Shown: positions 21,368-50,446, counted from the first letter of the stretch. The stretch: 64,000 nt of DNA from Pristionchus mayeri (GCA_036245805.1 BTRK01000002.1:20515067-20579066), one strand, 5' to 3'. Notes: generated by a model not told the origin, from the sequence alone. Program-made: numbers and translations.

Positions 21368-22650
21368 CACGGCCCCTTATTTGTCGACATTAGAAAACCT
21401 AATCCGCCTAATTTTTCTCGAACGGAAATCGTTCAAACGTGCCTAAATTGACACTGCCTCAGGAAATCAACTCGAATCTAGATCCAGTCCTGATTTTCCA
21501 GTTACAGTAATCTTGATTGCTCGAACGATTTTATTTTTATTATTTATTTTACTTATTTTAAAATATTATTAAAAGCTTTTATAATGATATTATATTTTCG
21601 AATATAATCTAAAGGATGAAGTAAAGGCTAGAATGAAATTGTTCGGTTGGAAACTCTCCGTAAGATTCAGATTGGTCGTCGATTGGTTACAGTTGTAACT
21701 TCTCTTTAGGTGGGGGTCTACTCGGGCTCAGGCATTCTGGGATCTCCACTTGTAAAGTGAGAGCTATGGACTATTCGGTCCCAGGTCGACTCGCGGAGGA
21801 ATAGGGGAGACAGGCCAGGGACGAGGTAGAGAGGGATGGACTCGTTGAGACGAATCGAAGAAGGAGAGCAGAGCTCTCCTTTTTTGCTAATGGATAATCC
21901 ACTATCCGAAACGCATTGATCTCAATGAAGACGATTTTTGATAGAGATTTCGTCGATACCTATGAGACCCTTGCCAAGTTAATTTTATTAGTCTAAACTA
22001 CTGTTTACCGTGGGGAAATTCAACCACTGAGGATTATCTTCGGGAGAACCCTTCTGAGAATTAAGGTGGTTGGCATCTATACTCATCGAATGTATGATGT
22101 TACAGGTTTTCTTTAATGAAACAAGCAAATTCATCAAATTAGATTATTTAGGAGTATATACTATCATTATAAAAGCTTTTAAAAATATTTTAAAATAAGT
22201 AAAATAAATAATAAAAATAAAATCAGTTTGTTCGAGCAACCAAGATTACTGTAACTGGAAAATCAGGACTGGATCTAGATTCGAGTGCCTAACTCGAATC
22301 TAGATCCAGTAAATTCATCAAATTAGATTATTTAGGAGTATATACTATCATTATAAAAGCTTTTAATAATATTTTAAAATAAGTAAAATAAATAATAAAA
22401 ATAAAATCAGTTTGTTCGAGCAATCAAGATTACTGTAACTGGAAAATCAGGACTGGATCTAGATTCGAGTGGAAATCAGGAAATTGCGGGTCTTTTAATC
22501 TTCAAATTTTACAGTATTTATACCTCTCCTCTGCGTCTTTTGCCAAATTTCAGTTTGCAATTCACTGCTAAATGGAGAATTAAAGAAAAGGGTCAAGTGG
22601 GCGGAGTTAGGCGGTCCGATTTTTCAAATGTCGACGGGCAAGGGACCGTG
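21368..22650. mobile_element. Non-autonomous TIR element, copy 2, split by a nested element
   Basis: Same family as 2641-3202: it starts CACGGCCCCTTATTTGTCGA and ends TCGACGGGCAAGGGACCGTG. It is flanked by CTTATAG on both sides (21361-21367 and 22651-22657), again 7 bp. Its middle is interrupted by a 1 kb element at 21470-22470. Outside that insert the two copies are highly similar. Confidence 0.88.
21470..22470. mobile_element. Nested foldback element with 8-bp target duplication
   Basis: It begins ACTCGAATCTAGATCCAG and ends with the complement CTGGATCTAGATTCGAGT, flanked by GGAAATCA on both sides (21462-21469 and 22471-22478). The inverted arms include TTTACTTATTTTAAAATATT. The right arm is duplicated in tandem (about 22129-22287 and 22312-22470), with a short junction copy of the terminus between. 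The 8-bp duplication fits hAT-type insertion. It is non-coding. Confidence 0.85.
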
Positions 22651-22762
22651 CTTATAGTATTGCGATAACCGGCTTTTTCCATTTGCAATGTCAATTTTAC
22701 CATTTATGCATCCTAACAAAATATGATAAGTGAATGCTGCCTAAGATAATTTAAAGCTAGGA

Positions 22763-25700
22763 ATGTTGATGATTTTGAATGTGAAGGGTCGTTCTTATTA
22801 TAAACCACAGAGAATTCCTCTTGAACACACCCGGCCATTTTTAAAGGATTCCGTTATTTCATTTTTTATAGTTGGAATGGTCGATGTTGAATGGCTTCGC
22901 GTGCCGTCGAAAAGTCACAAGCGAATTCCGGTGCACATTGAAAGGTTGATATTTTTGTGATTGAAAAATAGTATTGGTTACATAATTGATAAATGTAAAA
23001 CTTCAAGTCGTAGAAAATTTTCTTGGGAAATACATATATGTATCCGTTATCTATGAAAAAAAATGAAATTACAATATTAAAAAATACGTCTAAATTTTAG
23101 TTTTATATGTAGCAAGGGCAATGGGTATTTTTTCAAATGCACTAGATGAATGTTTTCTTTTGTTGCTTCTATGTAATCAGTGATGCTGAAACGATCGAGA
23201 AACATAAAATATGGAAAAGATTTTAAAGAATAAAAATACAGCCATTTTTCAAAATTGCTTTGGGAATGATGAGTTGTGTCAGTGAGCTGGGTCAGAAATG
23301 CAATTTTTGCACCTTCAATAATGATAGTGCACTTTTCACAAATCAGAAAGGCTAAATTCGTCATTTGCAAAATTCCAGTTCTGGCCATTCTAGTGACAAT
23401 ATCGGTACTTCCGGATAGAAATATTGTCTATTGTGATACATGGGAAGATAGCTGAATGTATGCCCGAAATAATAGAAGTGATTTTGTTGAATGGGAAAGC
23501 CTACGGCCACGCGGCGGAGCAAATAACCTCGAATTCGGAAAATTCTCAACAAACAAATATAGTTTTCGGTGCTTTCGGTTGAGGAAAATCGGTCATATGA
23601 CATATGCAGAGGTAGCTCAGATAATTATCTACAAGATCCGCTTGGTTTAATCGAGGGGGACGACCTCCGCCGGCGAGGATGAGCAAAAAAATGAGCAAAA
23701 TATCCGTTTTCCGCGACGCGACATTTAGACAAACAAATAAAGTTTTCGGTACTTCCGGTTGAGGCAAATCGGTCGTGTGACCTATGTAGTGATAGCTTAG
23801 ATCAATATCTACAAGATGCACTTGGTCTAATCAAGGGGGACGACCTCTTCCGGCGGAGGTAGGTCAAAGAATGTCTCAAAGACAAGCCAGATTTTAAGAG
23901 GCGGTAATACAATTTAATTGAATTTTTTTCAAGATTGGAATGCACTAAGGGATGAATACGTCAACTATGAATCGATCAAGAATAAAAAAATATAAAAATT
24001 ATAACAAATTCAAACTAAAAATCAATATTTAAAATAGCCAAAATTGGTGGTGTGCCATGGCCGATTTATCTAAAAGTCGTCACATATTCAAACGTGCAAC
24101 CCACACTGCCCTTGCTAATAATTTATATGAAAATATAACTATTCAGCTTTGAAAAAATAACTATATGAGTGCGTTTGCCGAAGAATCGATCAGAGCCCGG
24201 CACGGCAAAAAAATCCGATTTTCCAATTTTGAGTGATTTGGGGTTCTCAAGGGCGCTGGAGACGATAGGCGTTCTCATTTTTGCACGTAGAGCTTCCGTT
24301 GGCTCCAGACGACGTTGCGTCGAATTCACATTTTGAGGCTTTACATTGCTCAATTGAGCGCTAAAATTAGTGGAACAAATTTTCTGGGGTGAAATTTTAT
24401 GGAGAACACGCTCGTGTATTTCATTTGTTATGATTTTGTAATTAAAAAATTAAAAAGCCAATTTTTCGCTTATTCAATCCCGAGCTTAGCAAATACATGG
24501 ATATAACCGCCGTGACGAGATGATTCCAGATCTATATTTTTATCTAATTATGTCATCCAAATTTTGAGAAATGTTAAAAATAGTGGTCCGTTTGAGCCTA
24601 ATTTGACTTGTCTCGTCCGATCTTCCTCCTTCACCTGATTTCAGACCCTCTGGCAGTCGCCTCCTCTGCCTCTATTCCACACCCCCTGGCAGTTTCACGC
24701 CCTTGCCTCGTCTAACTACGCGTTTTAATCTGTTTTCAGTGCACTCTTTTTTAGTTTTCTCAAAATTTGGATGAAAAAATTAGATAAAATTATAGATCTG
24801 GAATGCTCTCGTCACGGCGGTTCTATCCATGTATTTGCTAAGCTCGGGATCGAATCAGCGAAACAATGGCTTTTTAATTTTTTAATTACAAAATCATGAC
24901 AAATGAAATGCACGAGCGTGTTCTCCATAAAATTTCACCCCAGAAAACTTGTTTCACTAATTTTAGCGCTCAATTGAGCTTTTTTAAGCCTCAAAATGTG
25001 AATTCGACGCAACGTCGTCTGGAGCCAACGGAAGCTACGTGCAAAAATGAGTACGCCTATCGTCTCCAGCGCCCTTGAGAACCCCAAATCACTCAAAATT
25101 GAAAAATCGGATTTTTTTGCTGTGCCAAAATCTTTTGGATTTGCTCGACTTTTAGGCAAACGCTCTCATATAGATATAGCTAATATTTTGTTCCGGCTCT
25201 GGGACGATTTTCGGGAAATTTTACAGATCTCTGGCTCAAAATTATAAACAATAGTTTGTTGTTTTTTAGACGCTTCCCCATCGCGAATAACAAAATCCTC
25301 GTTGAAGCTTTTGCGAAGATCGACAGAAAGTACGTCACAATCATTACATGCCCTAATCAATCTGAAGCTTCAGTGGCGGTTTGTGCTTGTCTGATTGTGT
25401 CGTTTATGATGCCATTTAGATTCCTTTCCTTGTCGGTAGCTTATCTGCTGAATATGATGAAAATTTCAAGATGATTATCGCCCTGAAAAGGCACACACAA
25501 TATACTATTGATATTCTGAATGAGGTTGCTTTTTATCTGTCACTCTTTTTTGTATATAGAAATGTATTTTATAGTTGATAGTCTCATCAGAGGGTTTATC
25601 TCCTATAAAACATCGACAGAATGATCGGGATAAAAATCTCGTGATTGCCACTTTTCATAAAGTTCATAATTACGTTGATGAGGTACGGTAGATGTGTGAA

Positions 25701-28700
25701 GTGAGGAGTTATGTATATTGAGGCACTGGGTCTCTCTGATTCTCAGTTGACACATCTGGTGATAGAGGGATTCGATGGAGACAACTGCCTCGATTTGGAG
25801 GTACAGTTGCGGCCGAAATTCTATCACCTTCATATTTTTTCAAGCATAATTTGCCTCAATCTTATTCGAGCTTCACGAAATTTTGGCTGCAGTCATAATT
25901 TATGATTAACAATCCAATGAACTACTCGTTGAGAGTATCATCGTAGTGTACAGTACGTCACCTAGAAATCAATATTTCGTTCAAAACCGAGTTTTTCGAG
26001 AAAATGAATGCCAAAAATCTAGAAATAACATTATGCAAATATTAATTAGCAGGTGAGAAAGAGCAACTTTCGGGCATTTGTATGCGCATTTTAGTATATT
26101 TTTGGGCTGTGGTAGATCAATTCATTCTACAGTACTTTTTAGTGCATTTATGGTTGTAACTTAAATTCTAAAGAAGCAATCGAGCTCAAATTGGTAGGAT
26201 AGTATACGTAGGTTGTGCCTATACTTATTTGCAAGTTTGGAGTTGACTGGCTTCGATATCTCCGAAATTCTCATTTTTGGTATGCATTCCATTGACGAGC
26301 TGTATGTTTTTTTCGGCACTCAGAAAGTGAGTTGGAGATTCCACAATGAATGCCGAACAGATCTTTGAAATTTGGTATCTATTGGTCACAGTTCCATATA
26401 GAAATGATCCTTCTAATTTAGCCGATTTTGTCAAAAACCGGTCATTTTGGACGAAAATGGCAAGTTTTTGACAAATTTTAAATGATTGAAATTATCATAT
26501 CTAAACGGAAATGTGACCATTAAATACCAAATTTCACATATCTGTTTGGCATTCATTGTAGAATCTCCAATTCACTTTCTGAGTGCCGAAAAAATCTACC
26601 CAGGACATACAGCTCGTCAATGGAAGGCATACCGAAAATGAGGAGTTTGAAGATATCGAAGACAGTCAACTCCAAACTTGCAAATAAGTATGGGCACAAC
26701 CTACTTATGCTATCCTACAAATTTGATCTCGATTGCTTCATTAGGATTTAAGTTAAAACTATAAATGTACTGAATTGAATAAATGTACTAAAAAGTACTG
26801 CAGATTGAATTTGTCTACCACAGCCTAAAAATAGATTTACATTTCAAGCGAAAGGTTCGAATGCCCGAAAGTTGCTCTTTCTCATCTGCTAATTCATATT
26901 TGTATAATGTTATGTCTAGATTTTTGGCATTCATTTTCTCGAAAAACTCGGTTTTGAACGAAATATTGATTTCTCGGTGTCCTACTGTACACTATGATGA
27001 TACTCTCAACGAGTAGTTCGTTGGGTTAGTAGTCATAAATTATGAGAGCATCCAAAATTTCGTGAACCTCGAATAAGACGGAGGCAAGTTATGCTTGAAA
27101 AATATGAAGGCGATAAAATTTTGGCCGCTACTGTATATTCATATGCGATCGATCCACGAAGAAGTCTTGTAGTTGCTCTCTCTGGCTCTTCAGTTGTCTC
27201 AGACACAGAAAGGGGAGAAGTTGAGAGTGATCGTGCTCACTGATGGATTGGAGCACGAGGCAAAAGTAGGGAAGCATGGAATGATTGAAGTGCATTCACT
27301 CGCCTTAGGGACGAGTGCAAAAAATAAGTCAAGGAATTAGCCCGATACAATGTGTCAATTTGCTTTCTACTGAGAAGAACCGACCAGACAGGTATCTCCC
27401 CCTTTCATTCGTGATATTCTGCCAATGACTGACAGAGATGTCATCGTTCTCAATTCGACTACTTCCGATATCACACAAGTGAAGGAGGAAGTTTACGATC
27501 GTATTGATAGGTATATAACATTGTCCGTTTACAGGCAAATATATTACTACTCGTTCTGCCTAACCTTCAATGCTTTTAGAGGCCAACCAATTTTTTTGTT
27601 TAAGGTCGATGATAACTGAAGTGAATTTGGAAACGGAGGATCCACTGACACCGAATCAAATCATGGATCATGTCATCAACACTGTCTTGCTTATCAAACA
27701 TTTCATCTCGGATGAGATGGATAGAGGGAAGGGCTCTCCATTCACATACGTTGTATTCATATCAACACATAAGGTTTGTTACAATCTAAATGAGAAATCT
27801 CTCATCGTTACAGATCATGCGGATTATGGTGCAAGAAATAAAGCAAATCACAATGAATACGAATATCGAACTACTGATCTTCAGAACAAACCGTGATATC
27901 AAATGCGCGCGAGAGATGAACGGGAGACAAATCGTGAGTGGTCGGTGATTGTATTCACTTGCACCTTTCTCATCAGGTCCTTCTTTTGGAATCCGCTGAA
28001 GATGCATTCGTTCTTGATAAAATCAACATAGTTATTGATATGGGGTTAACTTCTTGGAAGTCAAACCTATCATCAATCGGAAGTAATCGCGTCAGGTAAT
28101 ACACGAAGAGAGGTTGAAAGAAGTAGTCATTTTAGGACGATATGGGCGGATAGAGCGAGAATGATTCGAAGGGCAAATTTGGTGGAGAGAGGGACTGTCG
28201 CCTATCCATTCGACAGCGCCAGACTCCAATGGATGAGGTCTCTTTCTCTGCACCTGTCCATCTGGACATTCTAGGGAATAAGCATAATAATGAATATGTG
28301 TTCTTTGTTCTTCAATTTTGTGATAGATGTTTCCGTTACTAGCTTCAAATATGTACATTAGTTTAATATTCTCAGAGTTCGTTCGATCTCGAAGTTCCCT
28401 GGATACGATCTTGAGATGGTGCTAAGACCTCATTAATCACCCATCCAAACAATAATTTCAGCGATACTTTCACGATAGTAAGGGATGGAGTTATGTATTG
28501 AGTGATGAACGAACGGATAGTTTCATGAAGAAAGCAGAAGACATCTCTATTCGAAATGGACTCATCTCATGTAATGATCCGTAAGTTACATTTACCACGC
28601 CCTTATTCCTTGTTTATTCGCGGTAGTCGTCGCGGATAAGACCTTACTCACAATTGAACGAGCGATATCTTGGGAGGAATTTGATGTGTCATTCCTTAGT

Positions 28701-30569
28701 AGTTGCACTGTGGACCGATCTGTTTGAGGCGATACTGCACCCCTGTTGGTTCCTTCTGTTCGGCAGTTCTTCCTTCTCTTCCTCCTCAATTGGCTAAACT
28801 CGTCCTGTGTGGGATAGTGTGTGGATGTGAGGATGGAGCAGTAGCACTCGCCACCATTCTCAGTGAGGACGGAAGTCAGTCCTACTCCATTCTTTCTACT
28901 TCAAAATACACCAAATTGTATTAGATTGCCTTTCCGAATTGTATTCCACGTTACTATCATAATAGTAATAAATGTAAATTTGTGAAGGACCATAGTGGCT
29001 GGCCAATGAAGGAAGCTTTCGTCATTTAGATCGGTTTGCATATAAACGGGATGGGAAACATAGTAAAGACTTGTTTCTAATAGATACCCAAACGTGTCTA
29101 AAACATAATTTTTTTACACCGGTCTTCATATCGATGTTCTTCAGGTTTATTCAAAATTTCTTCATGAAGATTGCTCGTTTTTTCAGAGAATTTTTCGATT
29201 TTCTGCTCGAAAACCCCAATGAGATTTTTGTTATGCTCAATTGAAATTCCACGGATCTGGATACATCATCTGAATATCATCTATTTCAAAACTTGGCATT
29301 TTGTTGCACCGATTTTTGTTTTTTTAAAATTATCATCCATTTGCCAGCCCTAATCGTGATTTAAATTGAACATGAATGTTATTTCAATGACATTTTTGCA
29401 GTAGTTTTTGAGTGCTCTAGGAGGATGAGTTCACTAATGGAGTGCGTGAAGGTAGGAGTGAGATCGGAGCATCTCGCCCTCCTTCATGCTTATGATCGGT
29501 GAGGCTTCTCCTCTCTTTCTCATTCGCTACCGCATTTACAGCAGATATTGCTCATCTGGCTTATTCTCTACGCATTACAACAAAGTAAAGAACATGGAGA
29601 AACGAGAAGTATTATTGAGATCGAGAATCAAGGTATATAGAGATGGTGTTTATATACTCATCTCATAAAGGTACTCACTTTTTGCAGAAAAATTCGGAAC
29701 GAGTAGGTCTTGGTAAATTTAGTGATGATGAAGAAGTGGAGAAGAGACTTTTGTGTCAGTTCCTTCTTTATTTTGACTGTCAAATATTTTTAAAAAAGAA
29801 AATAATTTAGTGGCACTGGCAATGGCCTTTGGAGACAGAATAGGATATGCTCTGATTGGAAATGATGATGGGGAGACTCGGTTTTTCCACCTGGAAGTCC
29901 CCGACGACCGAGACATGAAATGTCAATTCGAAGTATTATTTGATCTATTTGAAATGTTCATTCGAAATGTATTTGTAGACGTCTACTAAATTCAAAGCTG
30001 GTGATGAAGAAGCGGGAATCTTCTATGAATTGAGAGAGAAGGATAAAGAGGTCCGCACTCTCATTTATTTCACTGAACTTTTTAAAGTTTTGATTCCAGA
30101 AATATTGTACGTTGACGACAGAAGTGACGATGGTGCCTCTCTCCATTCTGGCAGCCATCGGGAATATTGGAGGGAGAGCAGAGAAGATGGAGGACGGACT
30201 ATTTCTCACTACCAATTCAGGGGGGCTGCATATTCAAGTTTGTATATTCATACATTTAAAAGAAGTTTCTCATAGTGGTGAAGTGGAAGGAAATTTTTTG
30301 GAACAAATGAATATGCATAGGGTAGTGCGTGTATGGCCATACTCTTGATAGTGGTATTGAAGATGAGCTCTCTCGAGCACGTGGAGGAGGTGATTGATAT
30401 TCGGAATGAAGTGTGGATGGAAGTGCAGAGAGTTGCCCTCTCTTGTCTCCAATCCGATAGATACCTCGTCCAGTTCAAGACGGAGAGAGACAAGTGGATG
30501 GACGAACTACTCCCTCTACTCACTCCCCCCACCCCCCTCCCCCTAGGCTGCCCTTTACAATACGTATAA
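22763..30569 (+). CDS. DEAH/RHA helicase-fold protein with degenerate catalytic motifs
   Basis: SF2 helicase-like protein, probably RNA-associated but predicted inactive. Exons: up to 22944, 25270 to about 25450, 25575-25682, 25747-25800, 27194 to about 27327, about 27376-27510, 27605-27773, 27814-27933, 27977-28095, 28136 to about 28255, about 28462-28582, about 28700-28874, 29402-29498, 29542-29632, 29688-29754, 29811-29932, about 29981 onward, and about 30364-30569. RecA1: FPIANNKILVEAFAKIDRKY, then VTIITCPNQSEASVAV where GxTGSGKT belongs. Motif II site: THLVIEGFDGDN. Motif III site: RVIVLTDGLEHEAK. Motif V site: IVLLLESAEDAFVLDKINIV. Motif VI site: DRARMIRRANLVERG. HA2: TPVGSF..LPSLPPQLAKLVL. 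OB start: VRSEHLALLHAYDR. Some junctions (27.3, 28.3 and 30.1 kb) are not resolved, and the true start may be at 22880. The TDRD9/Spindle-E or YTHDC2-like clades are candidates. Confidence 0.75.
23548..23870. repeat. Direct repeat, two units of about 175 bp
   Basis: A block around 23551-23680 (TTTTCGGTGCTTTCGGTTGA ... GGGGGACGACCTCCGCCGG) recurs at 23730-23860 (TTTTCGGTACTTCCGGTTGA ... GGGGGACGACCTCTTCCGG). The spacing of about 175-180 bp suggests a satellite-like or tandemly duplicated relic in the first large intron of the helicase-like gene. Confidence 0.7.
24161..25173. mobile_element. Foldback element 1 in helicase-like gene (arms of about 415 bp)
   Basis: Left arm 24161-24573 (CTATATGAGTGCGTTTGCC ...) and right arm 24758-25173 (... 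GGCAAACGCTCTCATATAG) are highly similar inverted copies around a 184-bp spacer. It lies about 100 bp upstream of the exon at 25270. No transposase is seen. A transcript through it would form a long hairpin. Confidence 0.85.
25804..27133. mobile_element. Foldback element 2 in helicase-like gene (arms of about 600 bp)
   Basis: Left arm from 25804 (CAGTTGCGGCCGAAATT) and right arm ending 27133 (AATTTTGGCCGCTACTG) pair over about 600 bp, with TA on each side. It starts four bases into the intron: the donor is GAG|GTACAG at 25801, so the element's TA end forms part of the splice donor. Without it the intron would be about 60 nt. Confidence 0.88.
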
Positions 30570-33372
30570 CAAATTGTGATTTAGTTTCTGTAAATAGAAG
30601 ATGATCCACACCTCAGTCCTTATTCTACTCCCTTGTTCTTACACTAATCAGGTCATTTGTTATCGTTATCGTTAGGAGACTAAATGGTCGAGAATCAATC
30701 TTATCAAGGATCAAGAGAACCCGACTCCTTTTTATGGCTTCTGAAGAGAGTAGTGATAGGGTGGCCTCGGAGGAGGGGCAACGAGTCATTTTCCCTATTG
30801 ATTGATCAGTCCCTTTCCAATCAAACCCTTCTTTATCCATCTACTTTTTGTGAGAGTCTTCACCTCCAATCCTCTCTTTGTATCATTTTGTTCCTCTCCA
30901 CTGCACAATCCAATTCCCTGATCTCACCTCGAGAGGTCACTAGTAGTCTCTTCTCCATTCATCAATTACAGTACTAATCCCCTTCCATCCACCCAAATCC
31001 CTTAATTGATTCTCCCAATCAACACATCGTTCTCAACAGGAAGTTCCCTTCACTTCTCTCTTCTCAGTCATTTTCCGCCCCACTTCAAATTCATTTCGCA
31101 CCTGTTGCATGTAATGAGTCCCTTTCTGGTTACGGTATATCTTCCGGGGGTATAGATGGCTAGGGGAAGTTGGTGAGTAATGTATTCTATTGAGGGGGAT
31201 GTTTCTAGGCAGCCCTTCCTCGTGAAATGGAGATTCTTTTGTCTCTCGATTCCTCGGATGGAAGAAGGAGGGATATAATCTGAGATTGCGGAGATTCTCC
31301 CTCAGGGCAATGTTTATGTTACGAACTTCTTGTAGAATGCTCGAGCTTTGCGCAAGCTTGGAAGGGAGAGAGAGATGGAGATGCACTCTGTTCCATCCCG
31401 ATCAGATTGTAGTCTCCTTGCTAGATCATCTCTGAACCCTTGAGTTCCGCTGTGTCCCTCACTCATCTCAACCCATTTGTCTCAAACGAGAAGCCATTAA
31501 TCAATAGGGATGTGAAGGGGGTTGAATCCCTCTTGAATGCAAATGAATCTCGCACCTTCCCCTAGAGATTCACTAATAATTCATTGTCCCCTACTGTCAA
31601 TCATACAACTACTTATGGAGTCACTCAATCGGAAGACATATTCAGAGTAGATCAATACTCCCCCAACCACAGTAAACAGTTTCTTTCCATTTGCATTATA
31701 CCCTAATGTGTGGTGACAATAGAAGTGAAGAGGTTACTTTTCCCTTCTGGTTTTTCCCTTTCTCTTACTCTCAGGACAATCGAACCCTTTGTGATAGCAA
31801 TCGGCCTCTTTCCGGCTAAGCATATCCCGGGTCGAGGGAGATCGCTATCGAAATTTCCTTCTTTTACTCATCGCCATTTGTTGTCCTCTTGCTGTCTCCC
31901 TTTCATGCCATACTCATAAGGTCACGCTTCTTCCCCCAAACATTTCAAGTTCTTTTCTTGCATTTGGGAGTTGTGGGATCAGATTCGTCGTTTGGTCAGC
32001 TGAGGATCAAGATTTACTGTCTCTACTCACGGTTGTTTCCAGTCTCGAGAGTGTTATGCAAGTGATAGATGAATTTATGAGGTGATGTTTCCTCAGATAA
32101 ACTTCTCTCTCCCCATATTGGGTAATCTCGAGGCCATACTCGTAAACGCACTCCCTCATCATAATAGATAGATAGTTGATGTATGGTAGGAGGAAGAGTA
32201 TCTAGACGACCCTCACTTACCTATTTACTCTCGTTTATCTCGAGGAATTGCTGCGAAGTGGGTAGATGCTAATCTATTCCCATTCCACACCCTGTATCTA
32301 CCCGATTCACCCCTTCCTCTAGATAGTGAACACTCTTCCTTCCCTCCGTTCAGTCTTAGCCAGAGGCACAATGAGAAAAAGCGGGCCATTTATTTCTACT
32401 TGAGTAACTTCAATCCTCAAATAGATCGACTCCACTATCTTTCCTTCCCTCTTCTGTTGTTTCCTGCAGCGTACTGCTGTCTGAACTCACTCAGTGATTT
32501 CAACAATGCATGACTGACTCTTTTGACGCTGTCAGGTCTGGCATAATCATGTCATTCTAGTATGGCATGTCGTTTTTGGTGTCCATAAGACCAGAATTAT
32601 ACAATAAAAGTGAAAAATATATTTTACATATCGATCGATAAATAATAACTTTCATATCCCCGCAAAATCGAATCAGGAATTTAGTTATTGATTAGATACA
32701 GTGTCTTCGCGTTTGTTCGTGTGCGAATTGCGTTTCGTAATTCCTATTTTACCAATTTTTGTTGATTTTTATTCCCGTTGCTTGTGACTTTTGTTAGTGA
32801 TCCGCATTTTTCATTAAATCTCGCTCATTCTTTACTAGTTCCATCAACTCGTTCTTTTGCTATCTCCAGTTTGACAATCTCTCTAATCATATAGTGATAA
32901 CAACGCAAATACGGAACCCTCTTAATGTTCTCTTGACTAATGCGTCTCGTTCAATCAACCTAATTCGTACAATCACTCAAACTTTCCATTGGGTCTTCTA
33001 ACCAGCTCTCAAGAGTGCTAACTGTTGTCATTTTCATATGGCAAAATATTCAGCGGAAGAGCATCTGGTCATATACACCCCCCTCTTTATTTCTCTGATT
33101 CTCCTGTCTTTTCCATCAATCTCCCAAGTGACCGCTAGCTCCGCCCTTCTTTCTTTCTCGAGTCTCCGCCTCCCCATCCTTTCTCTCCCATCTCTCACCC
33201 TCCATGTCGCTGTCCTTTCTCTCCCTATTCTCTGTTCGGATTCGTATTTTCAACACTTATTTGATAATGTGTTTTTCAGTGCGTATACAAGTAGAATCGG
33301 GAGGCATTAGTCACAAATCCATTGGAGGAATGCGATAGAAGTGATTGGCTGTGTACGCTATTCACCTTCACA
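30570..33372. other. Gene-free region upstream of vab-1
   Basis: This is 2.8 kb with no reading frame that behaves like coding DNA. It is TC-rich on the plus strand. It probably holds the 3' UTR of the helicase-like gene and the vab-1 promoter. Confidence 0.5.
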
Positions 33373-49472
<16,100 letters not shown>

Positions 49473-50446
49473 TTTCTCCCCTCTCCCCTTCTTAGTTGAT
49501 AGGATATCTCTGTACAGTATTGTCTCCATCACTCACGGGTTCCTCAATCGATATCACAAATGGCTCCTCACTCGTACCGTATGATGGTGTATGCTGGTAG
49601 GTAGTGTGTCGCACCCTTCCCCGTTCCTCTCAATCCTCATCTCATCACGGGTGCTCAATCGATGTCTCTCTTAAGCTTCCTTCCGTCCCCAATTGCCTCC
49701 TCAGTCGCACGATTCCTTCCTCTTTCCCTGTGTAATCTCCCCGTTTCACTCACCTTCCACCCGATTATCCATAGTATCTTGCATCGTCTCATAAGACACT
49801 CCCCTCCCCTCCCCATCCCTTCCTTCCCCCTTCTGAAGTCTCTCGACTCTAACTCCCATAACTCCTCACTAATCACGAACTCTGTACATCGTTTGTGGTA
49901 CTCTGCATATCTCTTTTAAATCGTTCTGTGCCGTTCCTATCCGTCTTTCTGTACACATGTGCATCCATTATCGTTACTCTGTGATAGATCCATCGCTTTC
50001 CTTCTCCTTATTCCTTCCTTCCTTATTGCATTATCAGTATCACTTAGCCCCTGTTGCTCATTCATCCCGGATAATAGAATTGACCGAATAGTCGTTGTTT
50101 TTTTTCCTTTTTTTTATTTTCAAATTGTCTCGTTGCAAGTAATAAGATGGTCTAAGACGTCGAATACATTGTCATGTTTACTACGAGAGATTTGATTCAA
50201 CCGCCTTTCCTTTTTTGATTCTGTCGCATGATAAAGGTGCTCATATAATGATTTGAAATGAATAAGTCACAAGTTTTCGCCTACTGTAGCCATACCTATC
50301 TGTCTTTCATAGGGCCTGTGTTTCGGTGCACTTGTGTTTTGGTCTTTCTTTTTCAATTGTGCCTGTACCACATGTGATGGCCAGACCCGACAACTTTATA
50401 GTTCGATATACGACGTAAGAATAGAATCGAGTCTTCTTCTCTCTAC
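49473..50446. other. Intergenic between convergent vab-1 and kinase gene
   Basis: This is 974 bp, T-rich toward 50100. It contains the two 3' UTRs and no supported gene. Confidence 0.6.

Noticed and set aside
23606..23640. GGTAGCTCAG, resembling a tRNA D-arm/A box
   Set aside because: No acceptor or T-arm pairing, and the segment belongs to a duplicated repeat whose second copy lacks the motif.
27194..28095. Ku80 or von Willebrand A-domain gene (LRVIVLTDGLEHEAK looked like a vWA beta strand)
   Set aside because: The flanking exons align in order with DEAH helicase motifs III to VI, HA2 and OB; no MIDAS DxSxS or Ku core was found.
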